DNA of 64,000 nt from Ruminococcus sp. YE71 (GCF_900119155.1 NZ_FPIR01000013.1:62001-126000), one strand, 5' to 3'. Positions 51,113 through 59,082 are shown, counted from the stretch's first letter. The notes: generated by a model from the sequence alone, not told the origin. Numbers and translations are program-made.

Positions 51113-51313
51113 AGCTGTGACCTCCATAAGTTTTATTGTAGATACATTATATACCACAGCAAACCAGGAGTCCAGCTCTGCGGCAAATCTGTAACTATTC
51201 TTGTGAAATGCGCAGCAATACCGACACTTTCCCCAGTGCATAATAACGTGAGTGATAGTATCGCTTACCTGTGGCATACTATCAATAACAGATCATCAAA
51301 TCAAATCCATCGG

Positions 51314-51380
51314 TTTCTGAATAACATTTCACTGAATTTTTATTCAGAAACTTGACAATGGCAAAGCGCTGTGGTATAAT
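51314..51380 (+). promoter_or_regulatory. Promoter of the DUF234 ATPase with an inverted-repeat operator
   Basis: TTGACA (51352-51357), 17 nt and TATAAT (51375-51380) form a consensus promoter. Directly upstream, TTTCTGAATAA (51314-51324) and TTATTCAGAAA (51340-51350) are perfect 11-bp inverted repeats, 15 nt apart, ending one nt before the -35. More TTCAGA/CTGAA half-sites lie between 51390 and 51425. The rest of the gap (51113-51313) shows no gene. Confidence 0.6.
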
Positions 51381-51435
51381 ATCATTATACTGAAAAAACA
51401 TTCAGAGAAAATATTTTCAGAAAAGATGTGATACT

Positions 51436-52809
51436 ATGTTTATCGGCAGAGAAAAAGAACTCCGGCAGTTAAATGCCGAGCTTTCCTCATGGAAACGCAG
51501 GACAGCGGTGCTGGTCTACGGCAAACGCAGAGTTGGAAAATCCACGCTTTTGAGCGAAGCTGCAAAGAGCTTTGAGGGTGTCGTCATCAACCATATGTGC
51601 GTGACAAGCACCTTTGAGGGCAATATGGAGCTGATCTATCAGAGCGTTTCGGAGGGGCTCGGACTGCCGAATATCCGATTCGGCTCTCTCTTTGAGATGA
51701 TGGACTACCTGAAAACACTGGACAAAAAGATACTGCTCATCATTGACGAATACCCCTATCTGAAACAGACCAAAAAGAAAAACGAAGTGGATTCCTATAT
51801 GCAGGCGGTCATTGACAAACTGCCCGAAAATGTCAAGCTGGTGCTCTGCGGTTCGTATATCACAGTGATGAAGGAACTGCTCGAAGAGGGCAATCCGCTG
51901 TTCGGCAGGTTCTCGCTGATACAGCATATCCGTGATTTCGATTACCTTGACGCAGCGAAATTCTATCCCGATCTTTCTGTTCGTGACAAGGTCGCTTTCT
52001 ATGCGGCGTTCGGGGGAAGTCCCTATGTTCTGGAAAATCTTGACACAAGTCTGCCCCTCCGTGAGAATATCGAACGTCTGCTGCTGCCCGAAACAGGTCT
52101 GGTGCGGTCACACATCGAGAATGTCATGCTCAGGGAAATACAAAAGTCATTTGATGCACGGATACTGGAAATACTCGGCAACGGCAAGAAGCGTTACAGC
52201 GAGATACGGGACAAAATAGCGAACAGCGAGACAGGTCTGCTCGATAAGCAGTTGAAGATACTTCTCGACATGGAGACTATCCAAAAAACCGAACCCATCA
52301 ACCGCCGAAATGACAAGAAAAAGCAGTTTTACGAGATCGTGGATAATCTGATGCGGTTCTATTTCACGTTTATTTTCGGCAAGGCGGGGACGATCGCCCG
52401 TATTGGTGAGGAGCAGTTCTACAACCGAAATATTGATGCTGTGCTGGAGCAATTCGTCAGCAGACGACTTGAAGGCATCGCTCTGCAATACTTCCACAGA
52501 GCTGCTATTCTCGGTAAATACCCTGATATTGACGATTTCGGCAGCTATTGGTACGATGACCCTGCCACCAAGACCAACGGCGAGTTTGACTGCGTGATAC
52601 GGCGTGGGGAGCAGTATGATTTCTACGAATGCAAATACTTCGATCGCCCCATGACGCTTGAAGAATGCCGTCAGGAAAAGGAACAGCTTGACAGCATCAA
52701 GGGCATCACCGTGTCGGGTGTGGGATTTGTCTGCACGGGAGGATTTGATTTTGAGGGTGCTGAGGGATTCACACTCATTGACGGAAAAACACTTTACTTC
52801 AACGAATGA
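51436..52809 (+). CDS. ATPase_2/DUF234 family protein with a nuclease-like C terminus
   Basis: The 457-residue protein has an archaeal-type AAA+ ATPase domain (about 1-230) with FIGREKELRQLNAEL, Walker A VYGKRRVGKSTLLSEAA, Walker B LLIIDEYPYL and sensor LVLCGSYITVM. A winged-helix region follows (about 235-310). The C-terminal DUF234 domain (about 320-450) reads GEFDCVIRRGEQYDFYECKY, with D ... E-x-K spacing like PD-(D/E)xK nucleases. Such proteins are common on mobile elements and near defense genes; their task is not settled. The gene has its own regulated-looking promoter and a terminator, and is the last gene before attR. Confidence 0.85.
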   Translation: MFIGREKELRQLNAELSSWKRRTAVLVYGKRRVGKSTLLSEAAKSFEGVVINHMCVTSTFEGNMELIYQSVSEGLGLPNIRFGSLFEMMDYLKTLDKKILLIIDEYPYLKQTKKKNEVDSYMQAVIDKLPENVKLVLCGSYITVMKELLEEGNPLFGRFSLIQHIRDFDYLDAAKFYPDLSVRDKVAFYAAFGGSPYVLENLDTSLPLRENIERLLLPETGLVRSHIENVMLREIQKSFDARILEILGNGKKRYSEIRDKIANSETGLLDKQLKILLDMETIQKTEPINRRNDKKKQFYEIVDNLMRFYFTFIFGKAGTIARIGEEQFYNRNIDAVLEQFVSRRLEGIALQYFHRAAILGKYPDIDDFGSYWYDDPATKTNGEFDCVIRRGEQYDFYECKYFDRPMTLEECRQEKEQLDSIKGITVSGVGFVCTGGFDFEGAEGFTLIDGKTLYFNE

Positions 52810-52815
52810 AAAAAG

Positions 52816-52844
52816 CCGCCGCTCAGGACGAACCTGAACGGCGG
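52816..52844 (+). terminator. Terminator of the DUF234 gene
   Basis: CCGCC-GCTCAGG pairs with CCTGAAC-GGCGG (one mismatch), followed by TTTATG; an A-run precedes the stem. Confidence 0.6.
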
Positions 52845-52854
52845 TTTATGATTC

Positions 52855-52920
52855 TTGTCATCCGATTTTGTCATCCGTCTTGTCATCCACTTAGAATTTA
52901 GGGTGACAAATGGGTGACAA
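52855..52920. repeat. Right-end integrase arm-type sites
   Basis: TTGTCATCC occurs three times (52855, 52868, 52880) and GGGTGACAA twice (52901, 52912). The two motifs are reverse-complement variants (GGRTGACAA). The GGGTGACAA pair matches that at the left end (28981). This suggests binding sites for the integrase or excisionase arms. Confidence 0.6.
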
Positions 52921-52983
52921 ATCGCATTTTCGAGCTATTTGGCAAATTTTGTTAAATTTCTGAAATTGCAGAAATGCCGTATT

Positions 52984-53985
52984 TTAGCCCTTCATAGCCT
53001 CTTCAACAGCAACTGCGCAAGCAACTGTTGCACCAACCATCGGGTTGTTGCCCATACCGATAAGTCCCATCATCTCAACGTGAGCCGGAACAGAGGACGA
53101 GCCTGCAAACTGAGCGTCAGAGTGCATTCTGCCCATAGTATCGGTCATACCGTAGGAAGCAGGGCCAGCAGCCATGTTGTCGGGGTGGAGGGTTCTGCCG
53201 GTGCCGCCGCCGGAAGCAACAGAGAAGTACTTCTTGCCAGCGTCGGTGCGCTCCTTCTTGTAGGTACCTGCAACGGGGTGCTGGAATCTGGTCGGGTTGG
53301 TGGAGTTACCGGTGATGGAAACGTCAACGTTCTCCTTCCACATGATAGCAACGCCCTCGGTAACATCGTTAGCACCGTAGCAGTTTACCTTAGCACGGAG
53401 ACCCTCGGAGTAAGCCTTGCGGAATACTTCCTTGACCTCGCCGGTGTGGTAATCCATCTCAGTCTCAACGTAGGTGAAGCCGTTGATACGAGCGATGATC
53501 TGAGCAGCGTCCTTGCCGAGACCGTTAAGGATAACTCTCAGAGGCTTCTGTCTTACCTTGTTAGCCTTCTCAGCGATACCGATAGCGCCCTCAGCAGCAG
53601 CGAAGGACTCGTGACCTGCGAGGAATGCGAAGCACTCGGTATCCTCCTCAAGCAGCATCTTGCCGAGGTTGCCGTGACCGAGACCGACCTTACGCTGGTC
53701 AGCAACGGAGCCGGGGATGCAGAATGCCTGGAGACCCTCACCGATAGCAGCAGCAGCGTCAGCAGCTCTGGTGCAGCCCTTCTTGATAGCGATAGCGCAG
53801 CCTACGGTGTAAGCCCACTTAGCGTTCTCGAAGCAGATAGGCTGGATGCCCTCAACGAGCTTGTAAATGTCAAGACCCTTTGCCTTACATACCTCAGCAC
53901 ACTCCTCGATGGAGTTGATGCCGTACTCCTTGATTACAGCAAGGATCTGCTTTTCTCTTCTCTCATAAGATTCAAACAATGCCAT
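52984..53985 (-). CDS. GGGtGRT family protein; integration target of the element
   Basis: The 333-residue protein has the family-defining ASGGGTGRTLHPDNM motif, together with FLAGHESFAAAEGAIGIAEKANKVRQ, NCYGANDVTEGVAIMWKENVDVSITGNSTNPTRFQ and a conserved C terminus GNNPMVGATVACAVAVEEAM. The biochemical role is unknown to me, but it is usually paired with the NifU-like gene found here just upstream. The last 22 codons plus the stop now come from the element, with two synonymous differences and one added Gly relative to the orphan end at 28774. The protein is thus essentially preserved. RBS is AAGGAGGATCAGTAA. Confidence 0.88.
   Translation of the reverse strand: MALFESYERREKQILAVIKEYGINSIEECAEVCKAKGLDIYKLVEGIQPICFENAKWAYTVGCAIAIKKGCTRAADAAAAIGEGLQAFCIPGSVADQRKVGLGHGNLGKMLLEEDTECFAFLAGHESFAAAEGAIGIAEKANKVRQKPLRVILNGLGKDAAQIIARINGFTYVETEMDYHTGEVKEVFRKAYSEGLRAKVNCYGANDVTEGVAIMWKENVDVSITGNSTNPTRFQHPVAGTYKKERTDAGKKYFSVASGGGTGRTLHPDNMAAGPASYGMTDTMGRMHSDAQFAGSSSVPAHVEMMGLIGMGNNPMVGATVACAVAVEEAMKG
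52990..53055. repeat. attR: 66-bp direct repeat, right boundary of the element
   Basis: Matches attL (28777-28842) at 64 of 66 bases and lies within the 3' coding end of the GGGtGRT gene. The left part is element-derived, the part beyond the crossover is chromosomal. Confidence 0.85.
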
Positions 53986-53999
53986 TTTACTGATCCTCC

Positions 54000-54692
54000 T
54001 TAATCCTTTCTGGGGTCAACGATCTTAACAGCATCTGCGACTCTGCCGTACTGACCCTGAGCCTTTTCAAATGCGGTGTTAGCGTCGTCGCCTGCCTTTA
54101 TGAAGTCCATCATCTTGCCGAAGTTTACGAACTTGTAGCCGATGATCTCGTTATCCTCATTAAGAGCAAGACCGGTAACATAGCCGTCAGTCATTTCGAG
54201 GTAGCGGGGACCCTTTGCAAGAGTGCCGTACATAGTGCCGACCTGCGAACGAAGACCCTTACCGAGATCCTCAAGACCTGCGCCGATAGGCAGACCATCC
54301 TCAGAGAATGCGGACTGCGAACGGCCGTATACGATCTGTAAGAACAGCTCTCTCATAGCAGTGTTGATAGCGTCACATACGAGGTCAGTGTTAAGAGCCT
54401 CAAGAATAGTTCTTCCGGGAAGGATCTCGGAAGCCATAGCAGCAGAGTGGGTCATACCCGAGCAGCCGATGGTCTCAACGAGAGCTTCCTGTATAACGCC
54501 CTCCTTAACATTGAGAGTCAGCTTGCAGGTACCCTGCTGAGGAGCACACCAGCCGATGCCGTGTGTGAATCCGGAAATATCCTTGATCTCCTTAGCCTTG
54601 ACCCATTTTGCCTCCTCCGGGATCGGAGCAGCGCCGTGAGCAACGCCCTGTGCGATAGGGCACATTGTTTCAACTTCGTGCGAATAAATCAT
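54000..54692 (-). CDS. NifU-like iron-sulfur scaffold family protein
   Basis: I start at 54692 (MIYSHEVETMCPIAQGVAHG), which has AAAGGAG upstream. The 230-residue protein shares the NifU N-terminal features: WCAPQQGTCKLTLNVKEGVI with two Cys, and IGCSGMTHSAAMASEILPGRTI with the conserved GCSG and adjacent segment. These are ligand positions of IscU/NifU scaffolds, though the overall protein is longer with a separate C-terminal part (about 150-230, KGPRYLEMTDGYVTGLALNE). It precedes the GGGtGRT gene by 14 nt in one operon, so the two probably act together, perhaps in Fe-S cluster handling. Confidence 0.82.
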   Translation of the reverse strand: MIYSHEVETMCPIAQGVAHGAAPIPEEAKWVKAKEIKDISGFTHGIGWCAPQQGTCKLTLNVKEGVIQEALVETIGCSGMTHSAAMASEILPGRTILEALNTDLVCDAINTAMRELFLQIVYGRSQSAFSEDGLPIGAGLEDLGKGLRSQVGTMYGTLAKGPRYLEMTDGYVTGLALNEDNEIIGYKFVNFGKMMDFIKAGDDANTAFEKAQGQYGRVADAVKIVDPRKD

Positions 54693-54741
54693 TGATATAT
54701 ACTCCTTTCGGTTTTTGGTCAGTGCATAACTGCCTATACTA

Positions 54742-54770
54742 ATTTTACTACAAAACACGTCCCTTTTCAA
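54742..54770 (-). promoter_or_regulatory. Sigma-A promoter of the NifU-like/GGGtGRT operon
   Basis: On the minus strand, TTGAAA (54765-54770), a 17-nt spacer and TAAAAT (54742-54747). Confidence 0.7.
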
Positions 54771-54886
54771 GGGTTTTAACAAAAAATTTTAAATTTCGGT
54801 TAATTTATGAACACACACGGAGAAAACGCGCGAAATATGGCGATTTGTACAGATTGAGCCGTCGTTTTCCGTTAATGATGAACTAA

Positions 54887-54922
54887 AAATGCCATACCGC
54901 AAACAGTATCGGTATGGCATTT
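54887..54922 (-). terminator. Terminator of the cohesin gene
   Basis: AAATGCCATACCG and CGGTATGGCATTT form a 13-bp stem with an A/T tail on either side, placed 8 nt beyond the cohesin stop. Confidence 0.75.
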
Positions 54923-54929
54923 ATTTCGT

Positions 54930-56657
54930 TTATTTATTGCGCTTGTTGAGCTTTCTCAGCGAGTGTATCGAGTAGCATATCTGACCGAGGCTGACAAGCA
55001 CAAGTCCGCCTGCAAAAATTATCTCGGGAGCGACTTTCTTACCCGTACCCGGGTTGCTGTCAGCGGAAGTCTTGGCGGTCGAAACAACAGTCTCTACGGA
55101 GCTCTTGCTGTCGGTGCTGCTGCCTGTGGTCGTTGACGTGCCTGCTGTCGAGCTCGTGCTTTCCGAAGAAGTCGTGTCGTCAGCCGCCGCGGAGCTTTCC
55201 CCGCTCGAAGTGCTGTCCGAAACGGAAGCCGTGCTGTCAGTGCTGCTGCTGTCCGAACTGTCCGACTGAGATGAACTGTCCGCGTCGGGCAGGGAAGCGG
55301 AAGTCTCCGAACTTTCCTCGAACGAGCTGTCGGCTGTGCTTTCGGCGGTCTGCACATCGGCGCTGTCGTAGCTTTCTTCCGACGACGTATCTTCGGCAGA
55401 AGAAGTCTCGCTGTAGTCGGTCTGTTCTTCCGAGCTGCTGTCGGTCTCGGAAGATGGATCCGCGGTCTCAGAAGAAGTATCATCAGCCGCTTCGGAAGCT
55501 GTACCGCTCGGAACGATACTTACCGAACTTATCGCAAAAGTGCTGTCATGGCTGAGATAGTAGACCTGCACCGCGATGTCTCCGTACACATCCGAAAGGT
55601 CAACATCCTCGGCAGTCCAAACCGTTTCGCCGACGCTTTCCTCGCTCTCGAAAACAGTCCAGCCCTCGGAAGTCTGCATACCTATGCCGCCCACAACAGT
55701 ATTGGTCGAAACGATGCCGACGCTGATATCTACAGTGCCGCTCTCGTCACCGCTGATGAAGTCGGAAGGCGAGAAGGTGAACTGCAACGGGTCTTCGTTG
55801 GTATAGTCGGTGCCACCCTGTTCGTGTGTGAAGAGATAATCCTCATTATCTGTGTCAGCGGCGCTGTCTGTAGTGCTGCTGCTTTCGTCGGTATCCGCAT
55901 CCGAAGAGTCGTCAGTGTCGGAAGAATCATCCCTTACGTACTCGGACTCGGTCTCGGTCACGCTGCTGTCATCGGGAAAATCGGGAATGATCGTCGTCAC
56001 GGGAATGACAACATCGGGCAGGGAAGCGGTCGTAGTGGTGGTGACTTCCTCAGTGGTCACGGCAGTTGTCGTCGTAGTCTCTTCCGACGAATCATCGGGC
56101 TCGGAAACGGTCACGGTCGTAACCTGTTTCTTCTCGGTAGCCTCTATCACGAACGGGTCGGAAACTCCGCACTGCTTGTAATCGGCATTGATAAAGTCGA
56201 TACCCGAAGCGTAGACGAGCGTATCAACGTCCGTCCAGAACGCGATATCACCGTTATAACCGTCGTTCACAACAAAAGTCAGAAAAGCGATATCAGTGTC
56301 CTTGAGAACGTTTTTGCAGGAAAGGTCAGCGCCTGTTATCCTGACGGTTTCATTATCATATTCAAAATTTGTCACGAGCGTGAAATCGCCGCCGACATTG
56401 TAGCTGCTTTCATCGGGGATGATGAGGGTCACAGCTTTGGGGTCGTAATGCAGGTCGATGGTGAATCCGCACGCGCCGATGTCATCGGGTCTGAACTCTA
56501 CCGTAAGGTTGAAGCTGTCGCCGCTGTGCAGTTCTTTTGTGTCGATCTCCAGTGCTATCTCGTTTTTTTGTGTAGCGGAAACGGTCGTGACCGCCGAAGT
56601 AAGTGTCAGCAGGGCTGATGCCGCCGCAATGGCTCGTTTGTGAAACTGCTTGTTCAT
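54930..56657 (-). CDS. Cell-surface cohesin protein with Ser/Thr-rich linkers and NPGTG-type anchor
   Basis: The 575-residue protein has a Sec signal peptide (about 1-28), a cohesin-type beta-sandwich at about 32-172 (IDTKELHSGDSFNLTVEF, GACGFTIDLHYDPKAVTL, DIAFLTFVVNDGYNGDIAF), and a Thr/Glu-rich linker. A second beta-sandwich of unknown type follows (about 285-390, LQFTFSPSDFISGDESGTVD), then a long Ser/Asp/Thr linker (about 390-535). It ends with SNPGTGKKVAPEI, a hydrophobic helix and the basic LRKLNKRNK. That end looks like a sortase sorting signal with NPGTG for LPXTG, or a simple membrane anchor. A dockerin-bearing wall hydrolase lies divergently at 57175, which may bind this cohesin. 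Confidence 0.8.
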   Translation of the reverse strand: MNKQFHKRAIAAASALLTLTSAVTTVSATQKNEIALEIDTKELHSGDSFNLTVEFRPDDIGACGFTIDLHYDPKAVTLIIPDESSYNVGGDFTLVTNFEYDNETVRITGADLSCKNVLKDTDIAFLTFVVNDGYNGDIAFWTDVDTLVYASGIDFINADYKQCGVSDPFVIEATEKKQVTTVTVSEPDDSSEETTTTTAVTTEEVTTTTTASLPDVVIPVTTIIPDFPDDSSVTETESEYVRDDSSDTDDSSDADTDESSSTTDSAADTDNEDYLFTHEQGGTDYTNEDPLQFTFSPSDFISGDESGTVDISVGIVSTNTVVGGIGMQTSEGWTVFESEESVGETVWTAEDVDLSDVYGDIAVQVYYLSHDSTFAISSVSIVPSGTASEAADDTSSETADPSSETDSSSEEQTDYSETSSAEDTSSEESYDSADVQTAESTADSSFEESSETSASLPDADSSSQSDSSDSSSTDSTASVSDSTSSGESSAAADDTTSSESTSSTAGTSTTTGSSTDSKSSVETVVSTAKTSADSNPGTGKKVAPEIIFAGGLVLVSLGQICYSIHSLRKLNKRNK

Positions 56658-56691
56658 TAAATTATCAGTCCTCTCTCAGAAGCGCACAGCG

Positions 56692-56746
56692 TTTTCAGGT
56701 GCTCGCGCGGAGAACTTCTGAGAACTCCGCGCTCGCATTCTGAAAA
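56692..56746 (-). other. Strong hairpin in the cohesin 5' UTR
   Basis: TTTTCAG and CTGAAAA flank an inner GC-rich stem (GCTCGCGCGGAG with CTCCGCGCTCGC), forming a 50-nt structure 35 nt before the start codon. It sits within a leader of about 200 nt given the promoter at 56873-56902. It could gate translation or mRNA life. Confidence 0.5.
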
Positions 56747-56872
56747 TATAAAAAAAATTACACAAGTCCGAAGGCAGATCGCGTTTTTATACTTATTCAC
56801 GATTTGGCAAATTCTTTTGACTGTTTTTCTCCAAACCGCAAAGGTTACGCAATTATTACATCCGGTAACGAA

Positions 56873-56902
56873 ATTATATCACATTTAATACTATTAAGTC
56901 AA
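56873..56902 (-). promoter_or_regulatory. Sigma-A promoter of the cohesin gene
   Basis: On the minus strand, TTGACT (56897-56902), an 18-nt spacer and TATAAT (56873-56878). The 5' UTR is about 205 nt. Confidence 0.7.
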
Positions 56903-57011
56903 TATTTATCAATGTAGAATTTTCAGCATATTATTTAGTGATTATGCCAAAAATTCGCTATTTTTTGAATTATATGTCAAAAATGTCAGTTTGCTGACAC
57001 ATCGGTAAATC

Positions 57012-57130
57012 AAAGCTTTTTGGCAATTTAGTTACGTTTTGTAACTTATTTTTATGTGCAAATATCAATCTGGTGTTAATACGATATGAATATTTCATGC
57101 TTGACAAAAAGCTTTTTGGTGTTGTATAAT
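57012..57130 (+). promoter_or_regulatory. Promoter of the dockerin hydrolase gene with a 12-bp direct repeat
   Basis: TTGACA (57101-57106), 18 nt and TATAAT (57125-57130). AAAGCTTTTTGG occurs at 57012-57023 and again at 57108-57119 within the promoter spacer, so it may be an operator. The rest of the AT-rich 517-bp gap between the divergent genes has no visible coding region. Confidence 0.6.
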
Positions 57131-57174
57131 ATGTTTACATCACTGCAAAATATGTCGAAAGGAGTGCTTGTGAT

Positions 57175-58734
57175 ATGAAAAAGGTGAAGCTGAGGGTCAT
57201 GTCTGCTGTCTCTGCCGCAGTTTTCGCGGCGGGTCTTGCATCGCTCTGCGGCACGGAACAATTGAAGGCATCGGCTGACGACTGGACGTTCGAGTCGTAC
57301 ATGGACGAACAGGGCTTCCCCGAAAGTTACAAGCCCTTCCTTCGTGAGATGCACGAATACCATCCGAACTGGATATTCACCGCTCAGTATACGGGTCTGG
57401 ATTGGTCGGACGTCCTCGCAGAGGAGAGCGTTATCGGCAGAAACCTCGTTCACGCCGAAGCCCCCGCTTCCTGGAAATCCTGTGAAAAGGGCGCATACGA
57501 CCCGCTCAACAACTACTGGTACGGTCTCGACGGCACCTGGGTTGCGGCTTCAAAGGAGATCATCGCCTACTACCTCGACCCCCGAAATTTCATCTCCGAA
57601 GACCATATCTTCATGTTCGAGAACCAGTCCTACAACCCTTCGGTACATACCATCGACGGCGTTCAGGCGATACTGAACGGCACTTTCATGGATGGCACAT
57701 ATACCTGTCCCGACACTCAGGAGACCTTCGGCTACGCCCAGACTTTCATGGATGCCGCCGCCGAATCGGGCGTTTCACCTTACCACCTCGCGTCGAGATG
57801 CCGCAATGAACAGGGCGTTTACGGCGCACCGCAGTCCCTCGGCACGGTCGCAGGCTTCGAGAATATCTTCAATTTCTTCGATATCCAGGCGTATTACACC
57901 TCGACAATGACCGCAGGCGAGATGGGCTGTCTCTTCGCTTCGACCTATGACCCGTCCTACTATCTGCCCTGGACGAACCAGTATAAGTCGATAGTCGGCG
58001 GTTCGATATACCTCGGCAACGGCTACATAAACAGGGAACAGGATACCCTATATCTCCAGAAATTCGACGTTTTTGACGGCGGAAACGGTTTGTTCTATCA
58101 CCAGTACATGACCTGCGTTTTCGGACAGGCTACCGAAGCGGTCGAGATGCGCAACGCCTACACCGACGAAGTGCTCTCATCCTCCCTCGAATTCAAGATA
58201 CCCGTTTACGAAAATATGCCCTCAGACCCCTGCGAAAAGCCTGCGAGCGGTTCCTCCAACGACAATCTCCTCGAACGTCTCGACGTGCTCACCGACAGCG
58301 GTTTTGATATGCTCCCGAATTTCTACCGCTATTCCGACACCTTCGACATTACCGTTGACAGCTCTATCTCCGCGCTGACCTTCAAGGCTCAGCCCTACAG
58401 CTCGGAAGCAACAGTCAAGGGAACGGGACGCATCAAACTCAATTACGGCCTGAACACTGTCAAGATAGTCGTTACATCGGGCAGCGGTCTCAAACGCACC
58501 TATACCGTGAACGTCACAAGGCAAAACGATACATCGTTTCTCAAAGGCGATGTCAACGGCGACGGTCTCGTGAACGTGACCGATTCGCTGACGATAATGA
58601 ATTACACAGCAGGCAAGATCAAGCTGAAAAACGATCAGCTGAAACGTGCCGATGTTGACGGTTCAAAAGTCGTCGATGTACGCGATGCTCTGCGCATCAT
58701 GCAGTTCACATCGGGTAAGATAACCAGTCTGTAA
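57175..58734 (+). CDS. Secreted glucosaminidase-like hydrolase with cadherin-like domain and dockerin
   Basis: The 519-residue protein has a signal peptide (about 1-32) and a catalytic region (about 40-330) resembling endo-beta-N-acetylglucosaminidase/GH73-type autolysins. That region has HEYHPNWIFTAQYTGLDWSDVLAEES, DPRNFISEDHIFMFENQSYN, ASRCRNEQGVYG with a possible catalytic Glu, and NGYINREQDTLYLQKFDVF. A cadherin-like beta-sandwich follows (about 360-445), then a type I dockerin with two Ca-binding repeats GDVNGDGLVNVTDSLTIMNY and ADVDGSKVVDVRDALRIMQF. The second loop has GS for GD. It should be displayed by docking to a cohesin, possibly the surface protein at 54930, and cut peptidoglycan. 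RBS is AAAGGAG. Confidence 0.85.
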   Translation: MKKVKLRVMSAVSAAVFAAGLASLCGTEQLKASADDWTFESYMDEQGFPESYKPFLREMHEYHPNWIFTAQYTGLDWSDVLAEESVIGRNLVHAEAPASWKSCEKGAYDPLNNYWYGLDGTWVAASKEIIAYYLDPRNFISEDHIFMFENQSYNPSVHTIDGVQAILNGTFMDGTYTCPDTQETFGYAQTFMDAAAESGVSPYHLASRCRNEQGVYGAPQSLGTVAGFENIFNFFDIQAYYTSTMTAGEMGCLFASTYDPSYYLPWTNQYKSIVGGSIYLGNGYINREQDTLYLQKFDVFDGGNGLFYHQYMTCVFGQATEAVEMRNAYTDEVLSSSLEFKIPVYENMPSDPCEKPASGSSNDNLLERLDVLTDSGFDMLPNFYRYSDTFDITVDSSISALTFKAQPYSSEATVKGTGRIKLNYGLNTVKIVVTSGSGLKRTYTVNVTRQNDTSFLKGDVNGDGLVNVTDSLTIMNYTAGKIKLKNDQLKRADVDGSKVVDVRDALRIMQFTSGKITSL

Positions 58735-58740
58735 AATACA

Positions 58741-58775
58741 CAAGCCCCGCAGCCGATCTTTCTGCGGGGCTTGTT
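58741..58775. terminator. Terminator between convergent genes
   Basis: CAAGCCCCGCAG and CTGCGGGGCTTG form a perfect 12-bp stem; a weak T-run follows (TTCATGT) and the other strand runs to TGTATTTT. Confidence 0.75.
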
Positions 58776-58779
58776 CATG

Positions 58780-58953
58780 TCACGAGAGAATGTCTGCGAT
58801 AGCGTCGGTTATGTCGCCGATAGCCGACACCATGTTTGAAGTCTTGCGCTTCAGCTTGCGCATCGTGCGGGTCTTTTTGTTCGACAGCGCATAGACAGTG
58901 CTTCCGACCGCAATACCTGCGCTCACTCCCTTGCTGATTGCCGAAATGCTCAT
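58780..58953 (-). CDS. Small hypothetical protein, 57 residues
   Basis: ATG 58953 follows AAAAAAGGAGTGATCTTT. The product has a mildly hydrophobic N terminus (ISAISKGVSAGIAVGSTVYA), a basic middle (NKKTRTMRKLKRKTSN) and an amphipathic end (IGDITDAIADILS). This design recalls YtxH-like small membrane-associated proteins; the role is unknown. Confidence 0.6.
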   Translation of the reverse strand: MSISAISKGVSAGIAVGSTVYALSNKKTRTMRKLKRKTSNMVSAIGDITDAIADILS

Positions 58954-59053
58954 AAAGATCACTCCTTTTTTGTGGAATAGGCTTGTATGCCCTTGCTAAA
59001 ATAATTCCCGAAAAACAGGGCAAATATCCATGTAAAAATATAGTATCCCGTGC

Positions 59054-59082
59054 TTGACAATTGTCTGGCGGTGTGCTATAAT
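59054..59082 (+). promoter_or_regulatory. Sigma-A promoter of the GNAT-rlmA pair
   Basis: TTGACA (59054-59059), a 17-nt spacer and TATAAT (59077-59082). Confidence 0.8.

Larger units (their letters stand above)
28777..53055. mobile_element. 24-kb integrated mobilizable element (IME) with defense cargo
   Basis: The boundaries are the 66-bp direct repeats at 28777-28842 and 52990-53055. Inside are integrase, excisionase, SF3 helicase and CHC2 primase, mobilization (MobC, relaxase, MobB-like) and ParM/ParR genes, a STAND NTPase, an R-M island, a HEPN-helicase and a DUF234 ATPase. No VirB4, coupling protein or other type IV secretion genes are present, so transfer would need a helper element. 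That makes it an integrative mobilizable element rather than a self-transmissible ICE. The replication and partition genes suggest it can persist as a plasmid for a time. Base composition varies, with AT-rich blocks at 38.5-40.9, 42.8-44.8 and 48-50.8 kb. Confidence 0.85.

Noticed and set aside
57076-57453. 125-codon minus-strand frame over the hydrolase start
   Set aside because: It is a shadow of the signal peptide and catalytic region of the plus-strand gene.
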